A DNA stretch of 64,000 nucleotides from Ctenosaura bakeri (taxonomy: Eukaryota > Chordata > Lepidosauria > Squamata > Iguanidae). This document shows positions 44,812 to 57,084 of the stretch, in pieces. The notes under the pieces were generated by a model, which saw only the letters and a list, made by a program, of their open reading frames with translations, was not told where the DNA came from and did no database searches. The position numbers and the translations under genes are program-made. Every line of letters begins with the position of its first letter. The first letter of the stretch is position 1. Where the stretch lies: NCBI GenBank assembly GCA_948474755.1, contig CAOLHI010001240.1, forward strand, positions 558,001 to 622,000, in the 5' to 3' direction.

Positions 44812-46313
44812 AGATGTGATGTACAGGTATCGCTGAGCAACAGCTGACAGAATCAGACCTCGTCATTTCTTGTAGGAGTTTCCATTAATTCTAGTGAAAG
44901 CTACTTCACACTCTGTGCCGGGGCAGACAGTTTAAAACTCAACACGCTACCACTGAAATACCACTGTGAGTATTATATTTGGAAATACCCTAGTGAGAGG
45001 AAGTGAAGAAATGGTAGAATCATGGGACTGAAAGTAGCGCTTAGATCAACTAGTCTTCCAAATATCAACCAGCATTTCCCACCTCATGTACACACTAGCT
45101 GTAACCCAAATCTTTGATATTGTGAAATCCAGTTACTCAGGAAATATATATGCCAAATCAAAAAAAGCTGACAAAAAAATTCTACAGCCATTCAGCTTAA
45201 AAGTGGAATAATTTGAAGGGAAACTCGCATATAATAAGAATTGATCTTAAGAGAAAAATGGAAAAATAGGCCTTGCGCGCAGATTTTCCACAACTTCTCA
45301 TTCATTGTCATGGGGGATTTATTCACTATTAGTCTACTGTATCCTTTGTAGCCTATGAAATCGGATATTGCCTTTCATGTTGACTTTTCCCATCAAATAT
45401 CTTCTCTTATGAATGCAGTGCACATCCACACAGGCTTGGAAATCAATTCCGTCACCCTAAAATATTACTTCCATGTGGAAGACTTCTGCTGGAGGGAATC
45501 TAGCTCAATATCTTGCCTTCTACTTGTATAGATTGCCTCTTTACTTTCTTAATATCCTGAACATGCTGTAAGGGGATTTTTTCTTCTTCTCCTCACTGAT
45601 GGAAAGTAAATAATGCCAAAGGTGTTCATGAGGAAGAGAGAGAAAAAGCAAAACACTACACAGACTTTTCTCAGTCAATTGGTTGAGAGACCTGAGGCTC
45701 TCTCTTTGCCCTGCATCTGAGAACTCTTGGTAAATAGTGTTCATAGCCCATTGTCAGACTAACGGCCCTTTCTGTGGCAGTCAGAAAAATTAATTGATAA
45801 TCTCTATTCATTCTGTTTCTTCTTTCAGAACAGTAGAATGATTAGTGATGTTAAATAACCAAATCCAGATGAGGGATCCAGTAATTGGCTTGAGCAAATG
45901 CTTGGCACAAACCCTGCTAGGCCACTAAATAACCTAAATGAACTTCCAAGAGAGAAACCCCATACTTCAAGCAGCATGTGCTATTCAGTGCTTGACTGTC
46001 TCAGCAGGAAGACAGTTCGGTGGTGTAGAAACTCCAGTTTAGTTGCTTACTTATCACAGCAGATGTCTCAGGCCCAAAACTAGTTCAACCAAAGAAACAT
46101 TGGGACTGATTTGCGAACCAGACTTATCCCGAGTTGCACCACATATATGGAATACTGTACCTATTTAACTAGGTTTTAATTCTGAGTAAATGTGGTATAG
46201 AATTGAACCAGCATGGCCACATGCCTTGCTTTACAGAGGCCAATCCTCTCTTTCAAGGGCTAGTGGAAGGTAATAGAGTTGCCAGAATGAAAAATGGAGA
46301 GGGTTCCTGCATA
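44812..46313. other. Unassigned sequence
   Basis: About 1.5 kb with no recognised repeat or exon. Short frames (61-67 codons) lack motifs. Confidence 0.4.
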
Positions 46314-46882
46314 ACCTTCAACCTTTCACAGGTGAAAGCTGGGACACATGTGGCCAAGCAAACATTGGAATGTGGTCAAGATAACAAAACTGATTGGTAA
46401 GGAAGAATGGACAAGCTAGGAGAGGCTTCAGCAGCTGCTTTTGCCTGAGTCTACAGGGAAGGGCAAGACCCCACCCTCTATCTTCTGTTCTGTTCCATTC
46501 CTTTTCCCTTTCCTTCCCTCTGCTGAACTGAGTTCAAACTAATTTTGCACTTTGAACTCATTTTGCAGCAGTTCAAGTAAGCAGAGGACAGAGGGGGAAA
46601 GTGGGAGAAGAGAGAAATTGGGACATTTTAAAAGCAGCTGAAAAAATGGGTCCATAGATAATCAATCAGGCCTTTCTCTACCACGGGGCTTTCCAAATGA
46701 TGTGCTGTAATATGTTAGTGTGTCACCTGAAGTTTGTAGGTGTGTCACCTACAATCTTGGAAATATATGTTATTATTTATAAATCATATATTTTAGAAAA
46801 TATATGTAAGGTTTTCATGAGATATGTTGTATCCCCATACATTTTGTTATTCCAATTTATCTATGTGTCTGTATCTCTTTTA

Positions 46883-48340
46883 AGAGTCATAGAGTCATAG
46901 AAATGTAGAGTTGGAAGAGACCACAGGGGCCATCCAGTCCAACCCCCTGCCATGCAAGAACACCCTCAAAGCAATCCCGACAGATGGCCATCAAGCCTCT
47001 GCTTAAAGACCTCCAAGGAAGGAGACTCCACTACACTCCCAGGCAGCAGATTCCACTGCCGGACAGCCCTGACTGTCAGGAAGTTCTTCCTGAGGTTCAG
47101 GTGGAATCTCCTTTCCTGCAGCTTGAATCCATTGCTCCTTGTCCTGGTGTCTGGAGCAGCAGAAAACAAGCCCTCTCCTTCCTCTACGTGGCATCCCTTC
47201 AAATATTTAAACATGGCTATCATGTCCCCTCTTAACCTCCTCTTCTGCAGACTAAACATACCCAGCTCTCTAAGTCTATCCCCATAGGGCATGGTTTCCA
47301 GGCCTCTCACCATTTTGGTCGCCCTCCTCTGGACTTGCTCCAGCTTGTCAATATCCTTCTTGAATTGGGGTGCCCAGAACTGGACACAGTATTCAAGATG
47401 GGGTCTAACCAAAGCAGAGTAGAGTGGTACCAGTACCTCCCTCGATCTAGACACCATACGCCTATTGATGCAGCCAAGAATTGCATTGGCTTTCTTGGCT
47501 GCCGCATCACACTGCTGACTCATGTTCAGCTTGTGGTCTATGAAGACTCCTAGATCCCTTTCACATGTACTGCGACCCAGCCACGTGTCCCCCATCCTAT
47601 ATTTGTGGATTCCATTTTTTCTACCTAAGTGTAGGACCTTACACTTCTCTCTGTTGAATTTCATTTTGTTAGCTTTGGCCCAGCTCTCCAACCTATCCAG
47701 GTCATTTTGAATTTTGATCCTGTCCTCTGGCGTATTAGCAACCCCTCCCAATTTGGTGTCATCTGCAAATTTGATGAGCATACCCTCTATTCCTTCATCC
47801 AAGTCATTGATAAAAATGTTGAACAGCACAGGGTCCAGGACAGAACCCTGTGGCACCCCACTAGTCACTTCTTTCCAGGATGAAAAGCAGCCATTCGTGA
47901 TCACCCTTTGGGTTCGGTCGATCAACCAATTACAAATCCAACTAACAGTAGCCCTGTCCAGCCCACATTTAACTAGCTTCTTTGCAAGAATGTCATGGGG
48001 AACTTTGTCAAAGGCCTTACTGAAATTGAGATATGCTACATCCACAGCATTCCCTTCATCTATCAAGCTAGTAACTCTATCATAAAAAGAGATAAGATTA
48101 GTCTGGCATGACTTATTTTTGAGAAATCCATGTTGACTTCTCGTGATTACCACGTTGTTTTCTAAATGATTAGAATCTGACTGCTTAATGATGTGCTCCA
48201 GGATCTTTCCGGGTACTGATGTCAGGCTGACTGGGCGATAATTATTTGGGTCCTCTTTTTTTCCCTTCTTGAAGATGGGGACAACATTTGCTCTCTTCCA
48301 GTCTGCTGGAACTTCTCCTGTCCTCCAAGATTTCTCACCC
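46883..48340 (-). mobile_element. CR1 LINE, 5'-truncated, RT frame fully open
   Basis: 3' end at 46883 (CR1 tail AGAGTCATAGAGTCATAG on plus). From the truncation point near 48340 to the stop at 46966 there is no stop or frameshift: [132 protein letters not shown]. Polymerase motifs including FADD are intact. Endonuclease and RT fingers are missing. It interrupts the hAT element. Confidence 0.95.
46966..48327 (-). pseudogene. CR1 ORF2 C-terminal half (reverse transcriptase)
   Basis: Roughly 450 codons without interruption, the longest undamaged LINE frame in the window. It covers RT motifs from the PIFKKG/YRPVSL region through the palm (KAFDKVPHD, FADDTKL) and thumb to the C-terminus. It has no start codon or promoter of its own because the 5' half of the element is missing, so it is a dead-on-arrival copy. 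The lack of lesions implies a recent insertion compared with the other CR1 fragments here. Confidence 0.9.
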
Positions 48341-48478
48341 TAAGGGTTTAGTTTAACCTCTGGTTTGCTAGTAAAACTGAAATTACTGTGTTGTGAAATG
48401 ATACATGTCTAAAACGTGCATCACCAACACGAAAAGTTTAGAAAACTCTGCTCTACCACATTGGGACAGTGGGGGTAT

Positions 48479-48920
48479 GCCTCTGAACCTTTAATAGTTA
48501 TGTAGAAGAGGAAACGGGTTGCCACCTGGTTGCATGACAAGCAACATGTGATGAAATTCCTTCTTCTGCACAACCATTGTAGGCGCAGTTCCCTGTTTTC
48601 AGTCTAGCTACTCTAGAAAGTAATCTTCTGTTCGAAGAAATCTCCTGTTTACAAGGCTATTGGATTTAAAGATAAAGAACTCTGAGAAATGCATTCATTA
48701 TATTACTCATTCTTTGCTGGAGTACCCAGATTATTCTCATTATTGTTGTTAATGGTGTGACCCATTTTGTTATGCATTTTTAACATGCTAGCATTTTCCT
48801 AACAGCTTTTTTCAACTTCAGAAAGGCCACCATCCTTGAAGGATGCACCCTAATGCAACTGGCCATAAAACAAAAACAAAAACTGATCTGGTTTTCCTTG
48901 TGTAGCACAGTCTTTCTTTA
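48479..48920. other. Unassigned sequence
   Basis: Nothing recognised. Confidence 0.35.
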
Positions 48921-49119
48921 TTGTTGTTGCTGTGTGCCTTCAAGTTGCTTCTCACTTATGGTGACCCTAAGGGTGAACCTATCACAGGGGTTTCTGGGGG
49001 CTGAGAGTGTGTGATGCATCCAAGGTGTCCCAGTGGGTTTCCATGGCTGAGCAGGGAATCAAATCCTGATCTCCAGGGTTGTAGTCTAGGGCTCAAACCA
49101 TTACACCAAACTGGCTCTC
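48921..49119 (-). repeat. tRNA-derived SINE
   Basis: Minus strand: head GAGCCAGTTTGGTGTAATGG, body CCACTGGGACACCTTGG, tail GAAGGCACACAGCAACAAC. Confidence 0.9.
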
Positions 49120-49261
49120 ACAGTCTTCCTTTAGCTCCCCAATATCTAAGCTAGATGGGTTGCTCACAGCTTTCTGAAAGGATATCAGTACTCCCAGAAG
49201 CACTAATGGTGAAATACTTGTGAATGCAGAAAGTCTAGTACTTGAGAACCCCAGAGATATT

Positions 49262-49305
49262 TTTCTAGGGTGTTCTAGTGCTATAACACTAGAACACCCT
49301 AGAAA
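49262..49305. repeat. Perfect 19 bp inverted repeat (hairpin)
   Basis: TTTCTAGGGTGTTCTAGTG and its exact complement are separated by CTATAA. There is no A-rich tail or recognised element around it. As RNA it would form an uninterrupted 19 bp stem with a 6 nt loop. Confidence 0.9.
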
Positions 49306-51615
49306 TTACACTGTAAGTATATCTGGGAGTATGAACATCCTTTCAGAGAAGCTGTGCTTTGAACTTCAGAAGTTTAAAGAAAGATGGAGTAGATAGTTCA
49401 GTTTGCAGCCAAACCCTCACAATAAGTAATACCAGGCCTCCCTTCCTGTTCTTATTCTCAGGGAGGGATTTCCGGGTTTGATTGTTTGGTTCGTTTTCTG
49501 CATTTTTGGTGAGCAGTAACAATGGCCCACCCTTGTTGCTGGGGGAAATAACCAGTTCCAAGTAATACATTAATACCTAACACATTCCTTCCAAGTTCTG
49601 ATAAGGAATCACAAGAAGGGAGTACAGGGTCTCGAGGTTGTCTCTTAACAGTTTGCAGATTGGCTTGGAATGCAGATCTCACATTCAGTCTTCCCCACCA
49701 AGGGAAGGTGTATTTTTTTCCTTAATCAAAGCAATTATTTATAAATAGGTACCTGTAGTCTAAATGATCCCATGTAAACCTAATTGTAGGCAAATCCTTA
49801 TTATCTTTTATCATCTTTTTTGGTGATACAAAAGGAGGGACCATAGAGTTTAAACATTTAGTGTAGTATTTGTCCTGGTAGCCAAAATAACCTGACAGCT
49901 TAAATCCACTGACTCTGCCCACCTGTCCCATGTAAACCCTCTGCTAATGACTGCACTGTTGCTAGTTGATCTGATCCCTCACAATCCAGTGCTGAAGGCT
50001 ACAGAATCTTTCTCATTCTAGCATTTCTTGCATAGCCCTACTGTACCATTTACAGACTTTTGCTATCTCTGTCTCCCCCCCACCATGCTACTGACAATGT
50101 TTTATGAGCTGTAGGGATTTTGTTGTTATTGTTGAAGAAGAAACTGGAAAGGCTTCTCATTTAAATGTGGATGGATGTAATGCTGATATATGGCAGTTTT
50201 CAGATACAGGAGAGGCGTGGGAGCCGAAGATAAGTCAAAGCCTGAAGGCAGCATCAAGTTACCTTGGCAAGAGATGGACAATTCTCCCTACTCAGTGTTG
50301 AGCTTCCTAGTTGCACATCTAAACTGGGGGTGAGGGGAACAGTAAACTAGCATACTGTAAATGTGTTTTTGTTCCAAAGGCAAATAAAGCCAACTGTGTA
50401 AGTAATGCAGTGTACCACATAGCTTATTGTCTTTTCATAATTGTCAAAACCATCATCGATATTCTGAAAGCTGTCTGTCTGGGTAGCCTATAACCTGCTA
50501 CAACTTCTTGTTGCTCTTTTCCCCCCCTTTGCCTCCTTAATTTGTAAGAAGCTCAGATGTGGCTCGGTAAATAATGTTGATATTATGTGTAATCAGACAC
50601 CTGTTCTTGCCATTTGCAACTGTCAGTTGTCACATATGTCATTCCTTATATGGGGAAAATGCTGGCACCCACCAAGCAAAAAGACACATATGGGCATGCA
50701 TGTGCATACAGAAGTACTCCGCTCTGTCAATTAATTCTTTGGAGGGGAAGTAATAAACTGCAACGGGTGCAACCCGGTAAGTCCTTCTGCAGTCATGCCA
50801 ACTTGATTAGTTCCAGTGGGCCTTTTGCAGGATGGAGCCCTGGGCCATCAGTCCTGAAATGGATGGGGCTGGCAGAGCAGCGGGGCCTAGAAGATGCATC
50901 TTCTGTCAGTGTTAATTAACTAAATCACAAGCCTTCTGAAAATACACTGTGTGACTATATGGACATTTAGTAGTGATAGTTCCTTTTAATTCATTAGGCC
51001 GGAGGAGGGGGATTGAGAGAGGATGGGAGGAGGCAATTATCTGCAGAGACACATTGATCAGTTACAAGAATATCTGGAAACCAAATGTGATGGCTAAGAG
51101 GTAGATATATTTAAGAGTTCTTGCTCTCCCCCCCATCACACAGGTAATGAAAACATATGTGGCTTTGTGGACATAAACCCAACAGTACTGCTGACTGAGT
51201 TGCTCCTATGTTGTGCCAGCACAAGGGTTTCATAAGTCTTAATCCCCACAGGATGTTATTTTATAAATCAGTGTTGTTACTGTCTCTGATGAAGTTACCT
51301 TCTTAAATGTATTTGTTTTCTAAGTATTCTTGAATCAACGTTAGGTCTGTAGTTAGTTATTGGTTGTAATTTCTGCATTGCTCCATTTTACCTGCTCTCT
51401 TCCCCTCCCCCCGATTTTGTGCAGGGGAGTGTTTATATATTAGGTTTATACACATTGGAGACCCTGATAGAACTTGGTGGCTTCAGATATAGTGCTTTTG
51501 TGGAAAGAACAGGAAGCACAAATGCCTAACCCTTCCTGTTCTTTTACCTCTACAGTGGTATAGGTTCCACAGGTGCAAAAGAGCTTGGGGGGTTTGGTGT
51601 GGATACACACTCAGC
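49306..51615. other. Long single-copy-looking stretch
   Basis: No repeat recognised over 2.3 kb. 50560-50940 has no TE signature, and a 65-codon frame at 50104-50301 and a 101-codon frame at 50614-50919 lack recognisable motifs and clear splice sites. It could hold conserved non-coding DNA. Confidence 0.35.
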
Positions 51616-51618
51616 TTA

Positions 51619-51997
51619 GGCCCTTTCTGCACAAGGGGGCTGCGCTACTGTGGGGCCATGGTGGCAGTGATCAACTGATTGTGCTTCTGCATGATGTCGT
51701 CACCAGCCCATCACCATCTTGCCCCCAAGTGGCGCACATGCACAGTATTTGCAAAATGGAAAAAAAAATCCATTTTACACCTACCATCATGCAGTACTGT
51801 CACCCTTCCTGGCCATGCCTCACTCCCCAGTGCAGCAATGGTAATGGTTGCACTGCAGAAGGGAAGAGGCTGGACCAGCGTTTCTCCCCTCTGCAGAGAC
51901 CAGGCGAGGTGTGGAGGGGAGCATTCCTGGTGCGCTCCCCTCCCTGCCAGGGCTGCAATAGAAGGATTTTGCAGAGCTCCATCATGCGGAACTGGCC
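51619..51997 (-). mobile_element. Harbinger-like MITE, subfamily C copy 2, TTA duplication
   Basis: TTA at 51616-51618 and 51998-52000. Ends GGCCCTTTCTGCACA and ATGCGGAACTGGCC. Minus strand: CCTCTTCCCTTCTGCAG acceptor-like, 68 nt (51785-51852), then ATG/GTAGGTG, a weaker donor. It has the A/T hairpin TTGCAAAATGG ... CCATTTTAC typical of the subfamily. The 142- and 134-codon frames crossing it are incidental. Confidence 0.8.
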
Positions 51998-52023
51998 TTA
52001 GCGTAGACTGGTTTTTAGCACAC

Positions 52024-52916
52024 TGTCACCCTATTTACTGGGGGTCCCGGGAGGGACATCTAAATGTGCTCTCAATTAACTAAGTTTGGGGAAATTAGCT
52101 AGAGCACAAGTTAGCAATGCGAGAGGCAGGGCAACATAGCGGAATCTTTTACCCAGTGTCTATGGGGTCAGGCCAAGCCAAGGAGCACACCAAAGTTTAA
52201 GAATAATTGATATTTTTTTTAAATACAGACAAACAGTGTATGCAACACACTCACACAGATAACTATAGAAAACAAAGGTTGGAGTGGTATAGAGGGATTT
52301 TTGAGAGGGATTGTTGAATTTGGTGATACGACACCTGTCCTGAAGACTGAGTTCCTTGGTATGGAGTTTCAGTGCATGGGACTGAGGGGACAGCTCGCCA
52401 AACAAAGTGGTAGCAAGGCTGGATGGAAGTCCGGAGTGATCCGAGGAAGGTCTTTGAATCAGGGGTTTTTATAGGGGAGAAATGTAACTGCAGGCTATTC
52501 CATACTTGGGGAAAACAATGAGTTTCGGCCGTGAGACAAAGCTTTGGAAAGGTCAGAATTTAGCATGATTGAGTTAGGTCCTAATTAACAAAGAGGTAGA
52601 CAGTATGCAAATGCTCAGTGCTTGGCAGTTGAGTATTCAGCTTGCCAAGTTGCCTGCTCGGGGCAGGGAGTTCTTTGTAAGCAGCGTGCATACATAATAA
52701 AGGTGTTTGCAGAGAGGTCTCCTAAAGTGGTGGTCTGGCTATTTCTGGCCTGCCTGTATTGTCTTGGGATATTGCAGCATTTAGTGGCCGAGCCTAGTTC
52801 TGTGAGTGTCCGGGGGCCTCACAAACACGTGGAAAGGGGTGGTGGAAGAGAGCCAACTTATTGATATCAAAATGATATCTAGCAGCCCCAAATCCAGGCT
52901 AGCAAATGTAGTAACA
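52024..52916 (-). mobile_element. Solo LTR, family L copy D
   Basis: 893 bp; own-strand start TGTTACTACATTTGC and end AATAGGGTGACA. TATAAAAAC at about 52473-52465. Shares the TGATATC palindrome and CAGGACAGGTGTCGTAT motif with copies B and C. Flanks acac/gcac differ by one base. No internal region. Confidence 0.75.
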
Positions 52917-54473
52917 GCACTACTACTGCAACCAGACATATTTGAAGACATTTTGGTGGCAAGTAAAAAAGTGCAGCCTGCATTTATGTTATTAATACAT
53001 GCCAATAATAGCCATAAAATATTCTCATGCTGAGAGAACAAAAAGTAGACATTTGTTAAGTATTTCTTGCTCATTCCTGTGTTGTGTGATTAAGACTTCC
53101 ACTATAACTGAAAATTAAATCGCACTTTAGCATCTATTCAGGAAGAGAAAGGGAAACTGGATGTTTGAGAAGTTGGGAAAGTTCCATTTCAGATGTGACT
53201 GAAGGGAGAAGGCAGACAGATATTCTGGCTTAAATCCAATTGTTGGCCCCAAATGGAATAAATCCATTTAAACAACAGGAAATTAGTTAATCCACACTTA
53301 TGTAAGTTCATTGATCCCATGAGTATACTCTAGTTGGGACCAATAAATTGATTTAAGCCAATAAGCTTGATGGGAGCTTTTTTCTCTGTGCATACAAAAT
53401 AACGCAATGTGACTCAGCCCTTGTGGATAGATAGGGAACATGCGCATCTGAGATCAGGTGGGGTGCTTGCTTAAGACACAATCTGACTTTTTTTTTTTTA
53501 ATCAGTTTTAGGATGAGGTTTAAGAAGCAATAATGTCACTGCCAACAGTCTATTTGCATCCCACCCTTTGAAGCTACAGTCAGGGTATTATTGTGACCCT
53601 GAAAATGAAACTGAAGAAAGAAACATCCTCTACCTAAAAAATAACAGTATCATTTTAAATTATATTTCCTTATTACAATACAGAGATATGCTTTTCTGAG
53701 AATGTATGGTTCAGCTACATGAAGCTTACCAATGAATTTTCTATGAATGGGTCTTATAGCTAAAATGGCATAATATGTAGGATCTGGTGCCTGATGATTA
53801 ACTTTAGTATTATGTCCCTCTATGAATCATCAAGTGCTGCAGTCATTTGCTATTTGCCAACAAAGGGCTCTGCACCATGTTTTTTTAAAACAACAATACT
53901 AGTTTTATTCCCTTATAAGAAAGCTTCAAAGCATGAGTCTGAATGGTATCTGTACATTGGACAGGCTACATATTATAATGTTCTTCTCAGTATTGAGGGT
54001 AGAATCTCTTAAAATATTCTTGACTAGCTCTTCCATTAAAATGATACCTCACTGGGGATATTCATAGGACTGCAGCATCCTTTGATGTGAAAGTTTGGTG
54101 CACTTAAGCTTGTAATTGCCTTATTGCATTGCAAAAGGATTGCAGTGATGCAGGTGTCATCACTTTGTGTGATTCCTGTTCATAACAACACCTGGCGGTT
54201 AGTCCCAACTAGATCAAACCAATTGCATCAATTGTTGAATGGTTAAGTCAACATGTAGGTGAGTCCCACTGTTACACCAAGTCTACTCTAGTTAGGAGCA
54301 AAGATTGGGTTTATATCAGTGCTGTAGAATTTTAAAAAAAGCTAGATACAAGTAAACTTCTTGATACATGTGGCTTCTATAGCATTTATCTCGTATTTTT
54401 GAGGCTCAGAGAAGTATCATAAGAGTTTACGATCTGGCATGAGGAAGTCTCCTGAGAGGGAGAAGTCCTTTCC
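52917..54473. other. Unassigned AT-rich sequence
   Basis: No repeat or exon recognised in 1.5 kb. Confidence 0.4.
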
Positions 54474-54900
54474 ACACTCTACTTGATCCTGGTGGTGTCC
54501 TATGGGGATCCCCGTAGAAACTCTCTGGCGGGGGGAGCATGATAGGAGCACTCCCCTCTGCACCGGCTGCCAGTGGGAATGGAGGAGGTGCGATGGCCAT
54601 GCCTCTTCATTCCTGCCTTCCACAGCACAGCCAGGCACTGTCCCAGGCTGCACTGGGGCAAGGAAGTGCGGCCATCACACTGCCTGACCCTCCGCAGCTC
54701 AGGTAAGTGCAGGAGGATGGCAGGAGGGCTGCTCAATTGCCGGTCATTGACGGGTAAGATCTGTCAATGACTTGTGGCGTGATTGCACTGCCTGGAGATG
54801 GGAATGACGGGACATGGACAACATCATGCATAAGCGTTGTTTGGGTCCCATCCTTCTCCCGTCCCCAATGCGGGATGATGAACATCTTGCAGAAAGGGCC
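54474..54900 (+). mobile_element. Harbinger-like MITE, subfamily J copy 3
   Basis: AGA at 54471-54473 and 54901-54903. Ends AGTCCTTTCCACACTC and GCAGAAAGGGCC. Exon-like module: TCCTGCCTTCCACAG ending 54625, 77 nt (54626-54702), CAG/GTAAGTG. A stem GTCATTGACGGG/TCTGTCAATGAC lies near 54743-54771. Confidence 0.75.
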
Positions 54901-54951
54901 AGAGAGTCAAGTTGCATTGCCAGAATGCAACCCATCTTTGGTTTGTACATC

Positions 54952-55193
54952 TGTTGCTGTTGTTCTTGTGTGCCTTCAACTGTTTTTCATTTATAACAAC
55001 CCTAAGGTGAACCTATCACATGGTCTTCTTGGCAAGTTTGTTCATAGGAATTTTGCCATTGCCTTCCTCTGAGGTTGAGAGAGTGTGACTTTGTCCAAGG
55101 GTCACTCAGGAGGGTCCATGACTGAGCAGGAATTTGTACCCAAGTACCTTGGACTTTTAATGTAACATTCAAAACACAACAATGCAATGGCTC
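54952..55193 (-). repeat. tRNA-derived SINE
   Basis: Minus strand: AGAGCCATTGCATTGTTGTG head, diverged B box, TGACCCTTGGACAAAGTC, CTCAGAGGAAGGCAATGGC, tail GAAGGCACACAAGAACAAC. Confidence 0.85.
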
Positions 55194-56976
55194 TTGGACT
55201 GTGCCCTATAATCAATCCGTGTGTTAAAACATTTTAGTGTATTAAATTTATTGGAATGACAATTTTATTAGCGTATTTTAACTGATTCATGAGGAGTGGG
55301 ATAGTCTTGGGAAGCTGAGAAATGAGAAGAATCCTGGATAAGATTCCTCATAAAATTTCTAGGGTTTTAGAAAATTTTCTTGAAAATTTTTCTGAGGAAG
55401 TGTTCTCTCAACTCCATCTCTTTGTACTTTGTAGCTATGTATTTGAGAATGCTTTATTGTCCACCTGTAGTTCCTACTTAAAAGTTATGCTGGCCTTGCT
55501 AATATAAAATGTTAATCTGTCCTAAATAAAAAGAAATAGTAAAGTGAAAATTATACTGTTGGAAGTGTTTCCTAAGGACAAGTTTAGCTTATACTGTGGA
55601 TGTTGTATCATGATTATCATATGAATACAATAACCAGTTTTTGTTAATTATTCTGCATTTTTTGAAGTAAGGATAAATGTTAGAACCTCTAGATAGATGG
55701 AGGAATGTCAGGGAAGTATATTGATTTCTAATAAACTAATTAAAATTAATTTTTTTCTCTAATTGTTGCCTGTTCAAAAATTGAAATCTTTTGAATATAG
55801 GACTTTTTATTTTATGTTATGGCATGCAAGAATGAGACCTCTTTTTCCAAACCGATACCACAAAATTAATTGATAGCAACTGAAACCAACCATTGTATGG
55901 AAAACTAACCACAAAATTTTCCAACTGCATTTTCACCATGGCCACCAGTACATCTATTTTAATGAAATAAAACTGCAATTGTTGATGATTTCATATTGGA
56001 TTAAAGGGCAGCTAAAGTAACTGCAGAGATAGCCCAGTAGAAAATGGGAGAAATTGTTCGTGTAAGTTTGCTTTGGTCCTTTGTAAGGTTTCATGAAACT
56101 TTCACTCCTTTTTCACTGCCTTGCTTAGCTGATCTTGCACTTTATGGTTTCAATAATTTTAATCTCCTTCTAAAGCTTACATCTGGGACAGCGGCATAGA
56201 TGGGGAGGTGACAGTCCCAGCAGGAGAACAAAACTTGAAAACAAAATTCTGCTTTATTATAGCCAAATTTGAAAGGAAGAAACAGCAAAATCTTTTACCA
56301 TAATCTAATCGATCTTTTCCCATGTGTACTTTGACAGGTATCCTTGATGTGAGAACATCTTCAAACATCCTTTTGAAAATTAGTTTAGAAAGCAACTGGG
56401 AGTTTGGAAGTGCCTTAAAATAAAGAGGTTTCACTAAATCAAATGCCACCAGTTAAATCCAACTGTCTTGATCCAATATAAGATATTGGATCACCTCTCC
56501 TCTTCTGTATTGCTTGTTCTCTGGGGGCAAAATGGTAACTGATATCTTTGCCCTCAAAAGTTGGTTGTTTAGAGTAAGCTGCAAAATATGTTTTTCCAAA
56601 ATTTTAAAAGTATGGCCTGGCTTACTTTCATTTTTGAAATTCATTTTTAAATTCAGTTAGTGTAATTTATGAAAATGGGAATGCATGGTAGGCCAGAGTG
56701 CTCTTCTCCTCCTGTCACACACCTGCTTTTGTGCAAATACCCTGACATACCCAAACTGGGGAAATTTGAATTAATATGCGGAAATAAACCAGTACAATAA
56801 GCCAGAATGTGGTTGATATCCCCCATGGTGAGCTTCCCACTTCCCAGCCAAGCAGTAAAGAAGAACATTCATTCTGTAATGTTTTTATTTGTTCCTGCTG
56901 GCATCAATTTTGGTGGAAATCATGTGTGGAGAAACACTGCACAATGGGCAAGTTTTGCTTTATGATACATCTAAGT
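55194..56976. other. Unassigned AT-rich sequence
   Basis: No repeat recognised over 1.8 kb. A 90-codon minus frame at 56177-56449 has no recognisable motif or exon boundaries. Confidence 0.4.
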
Positions 56977-57072
56977 AGTTAGAAAAGTTACTTTTGTTGA
57001 CTACACCTCTCAGAATGGACTACAACTGGCCATACCAGCTTGGGGATTCTGGAAGCTATAGTTCAAAAAAGT
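56977..57072. mobile_element. Short MITE, relative of 9835-9950
   Basis: AAAAGTTACTTTTGTTGACT and TAGTTCAAAAAAGTGATATT are inverted; the interior has TTGGGGATTCTGGAAGCTA. Confidence 0.55.
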
Positions 57073-57084
57073 GATATTTCTAAG

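Larger units (their letters stand above)
46684..48450. mobile_element. hAT MITE with perfect 8 bp duplication, hosting a CR1
   Basis: CTCTACCA at 46676-46683 and 48451-48458. Ends CGGGGCTTTCCAAA and GTTTAGAAAACTCTG are inverted, of the CAGGGGTTTTCAAA type seen in Charlie-like hATs. About 310 bp remain after removing the CR1. Confidence 0.8.
46314..48478. repeat. Old TIR repeat, family X copy 3 (outermost of a nest)
   Basis: Left part ACCTTCAACCTTTCACAGG ... TTTTAAAAGCAGCTGAAAAA up to 46683; right part resumes at 48451 and ends with TTGGGACAGTGGGGGTAT. The gap is a hAT insertion. Same family as 1808-3035 and 17943-18313. Confidence 0.65.

Noticed and set aside
51573..52001. 142- and 134-codon plus frames
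   Set aside because: They cover a subfamily C MITE with a clean TTA duplication; the related copy at 36792-37196 has different frames.
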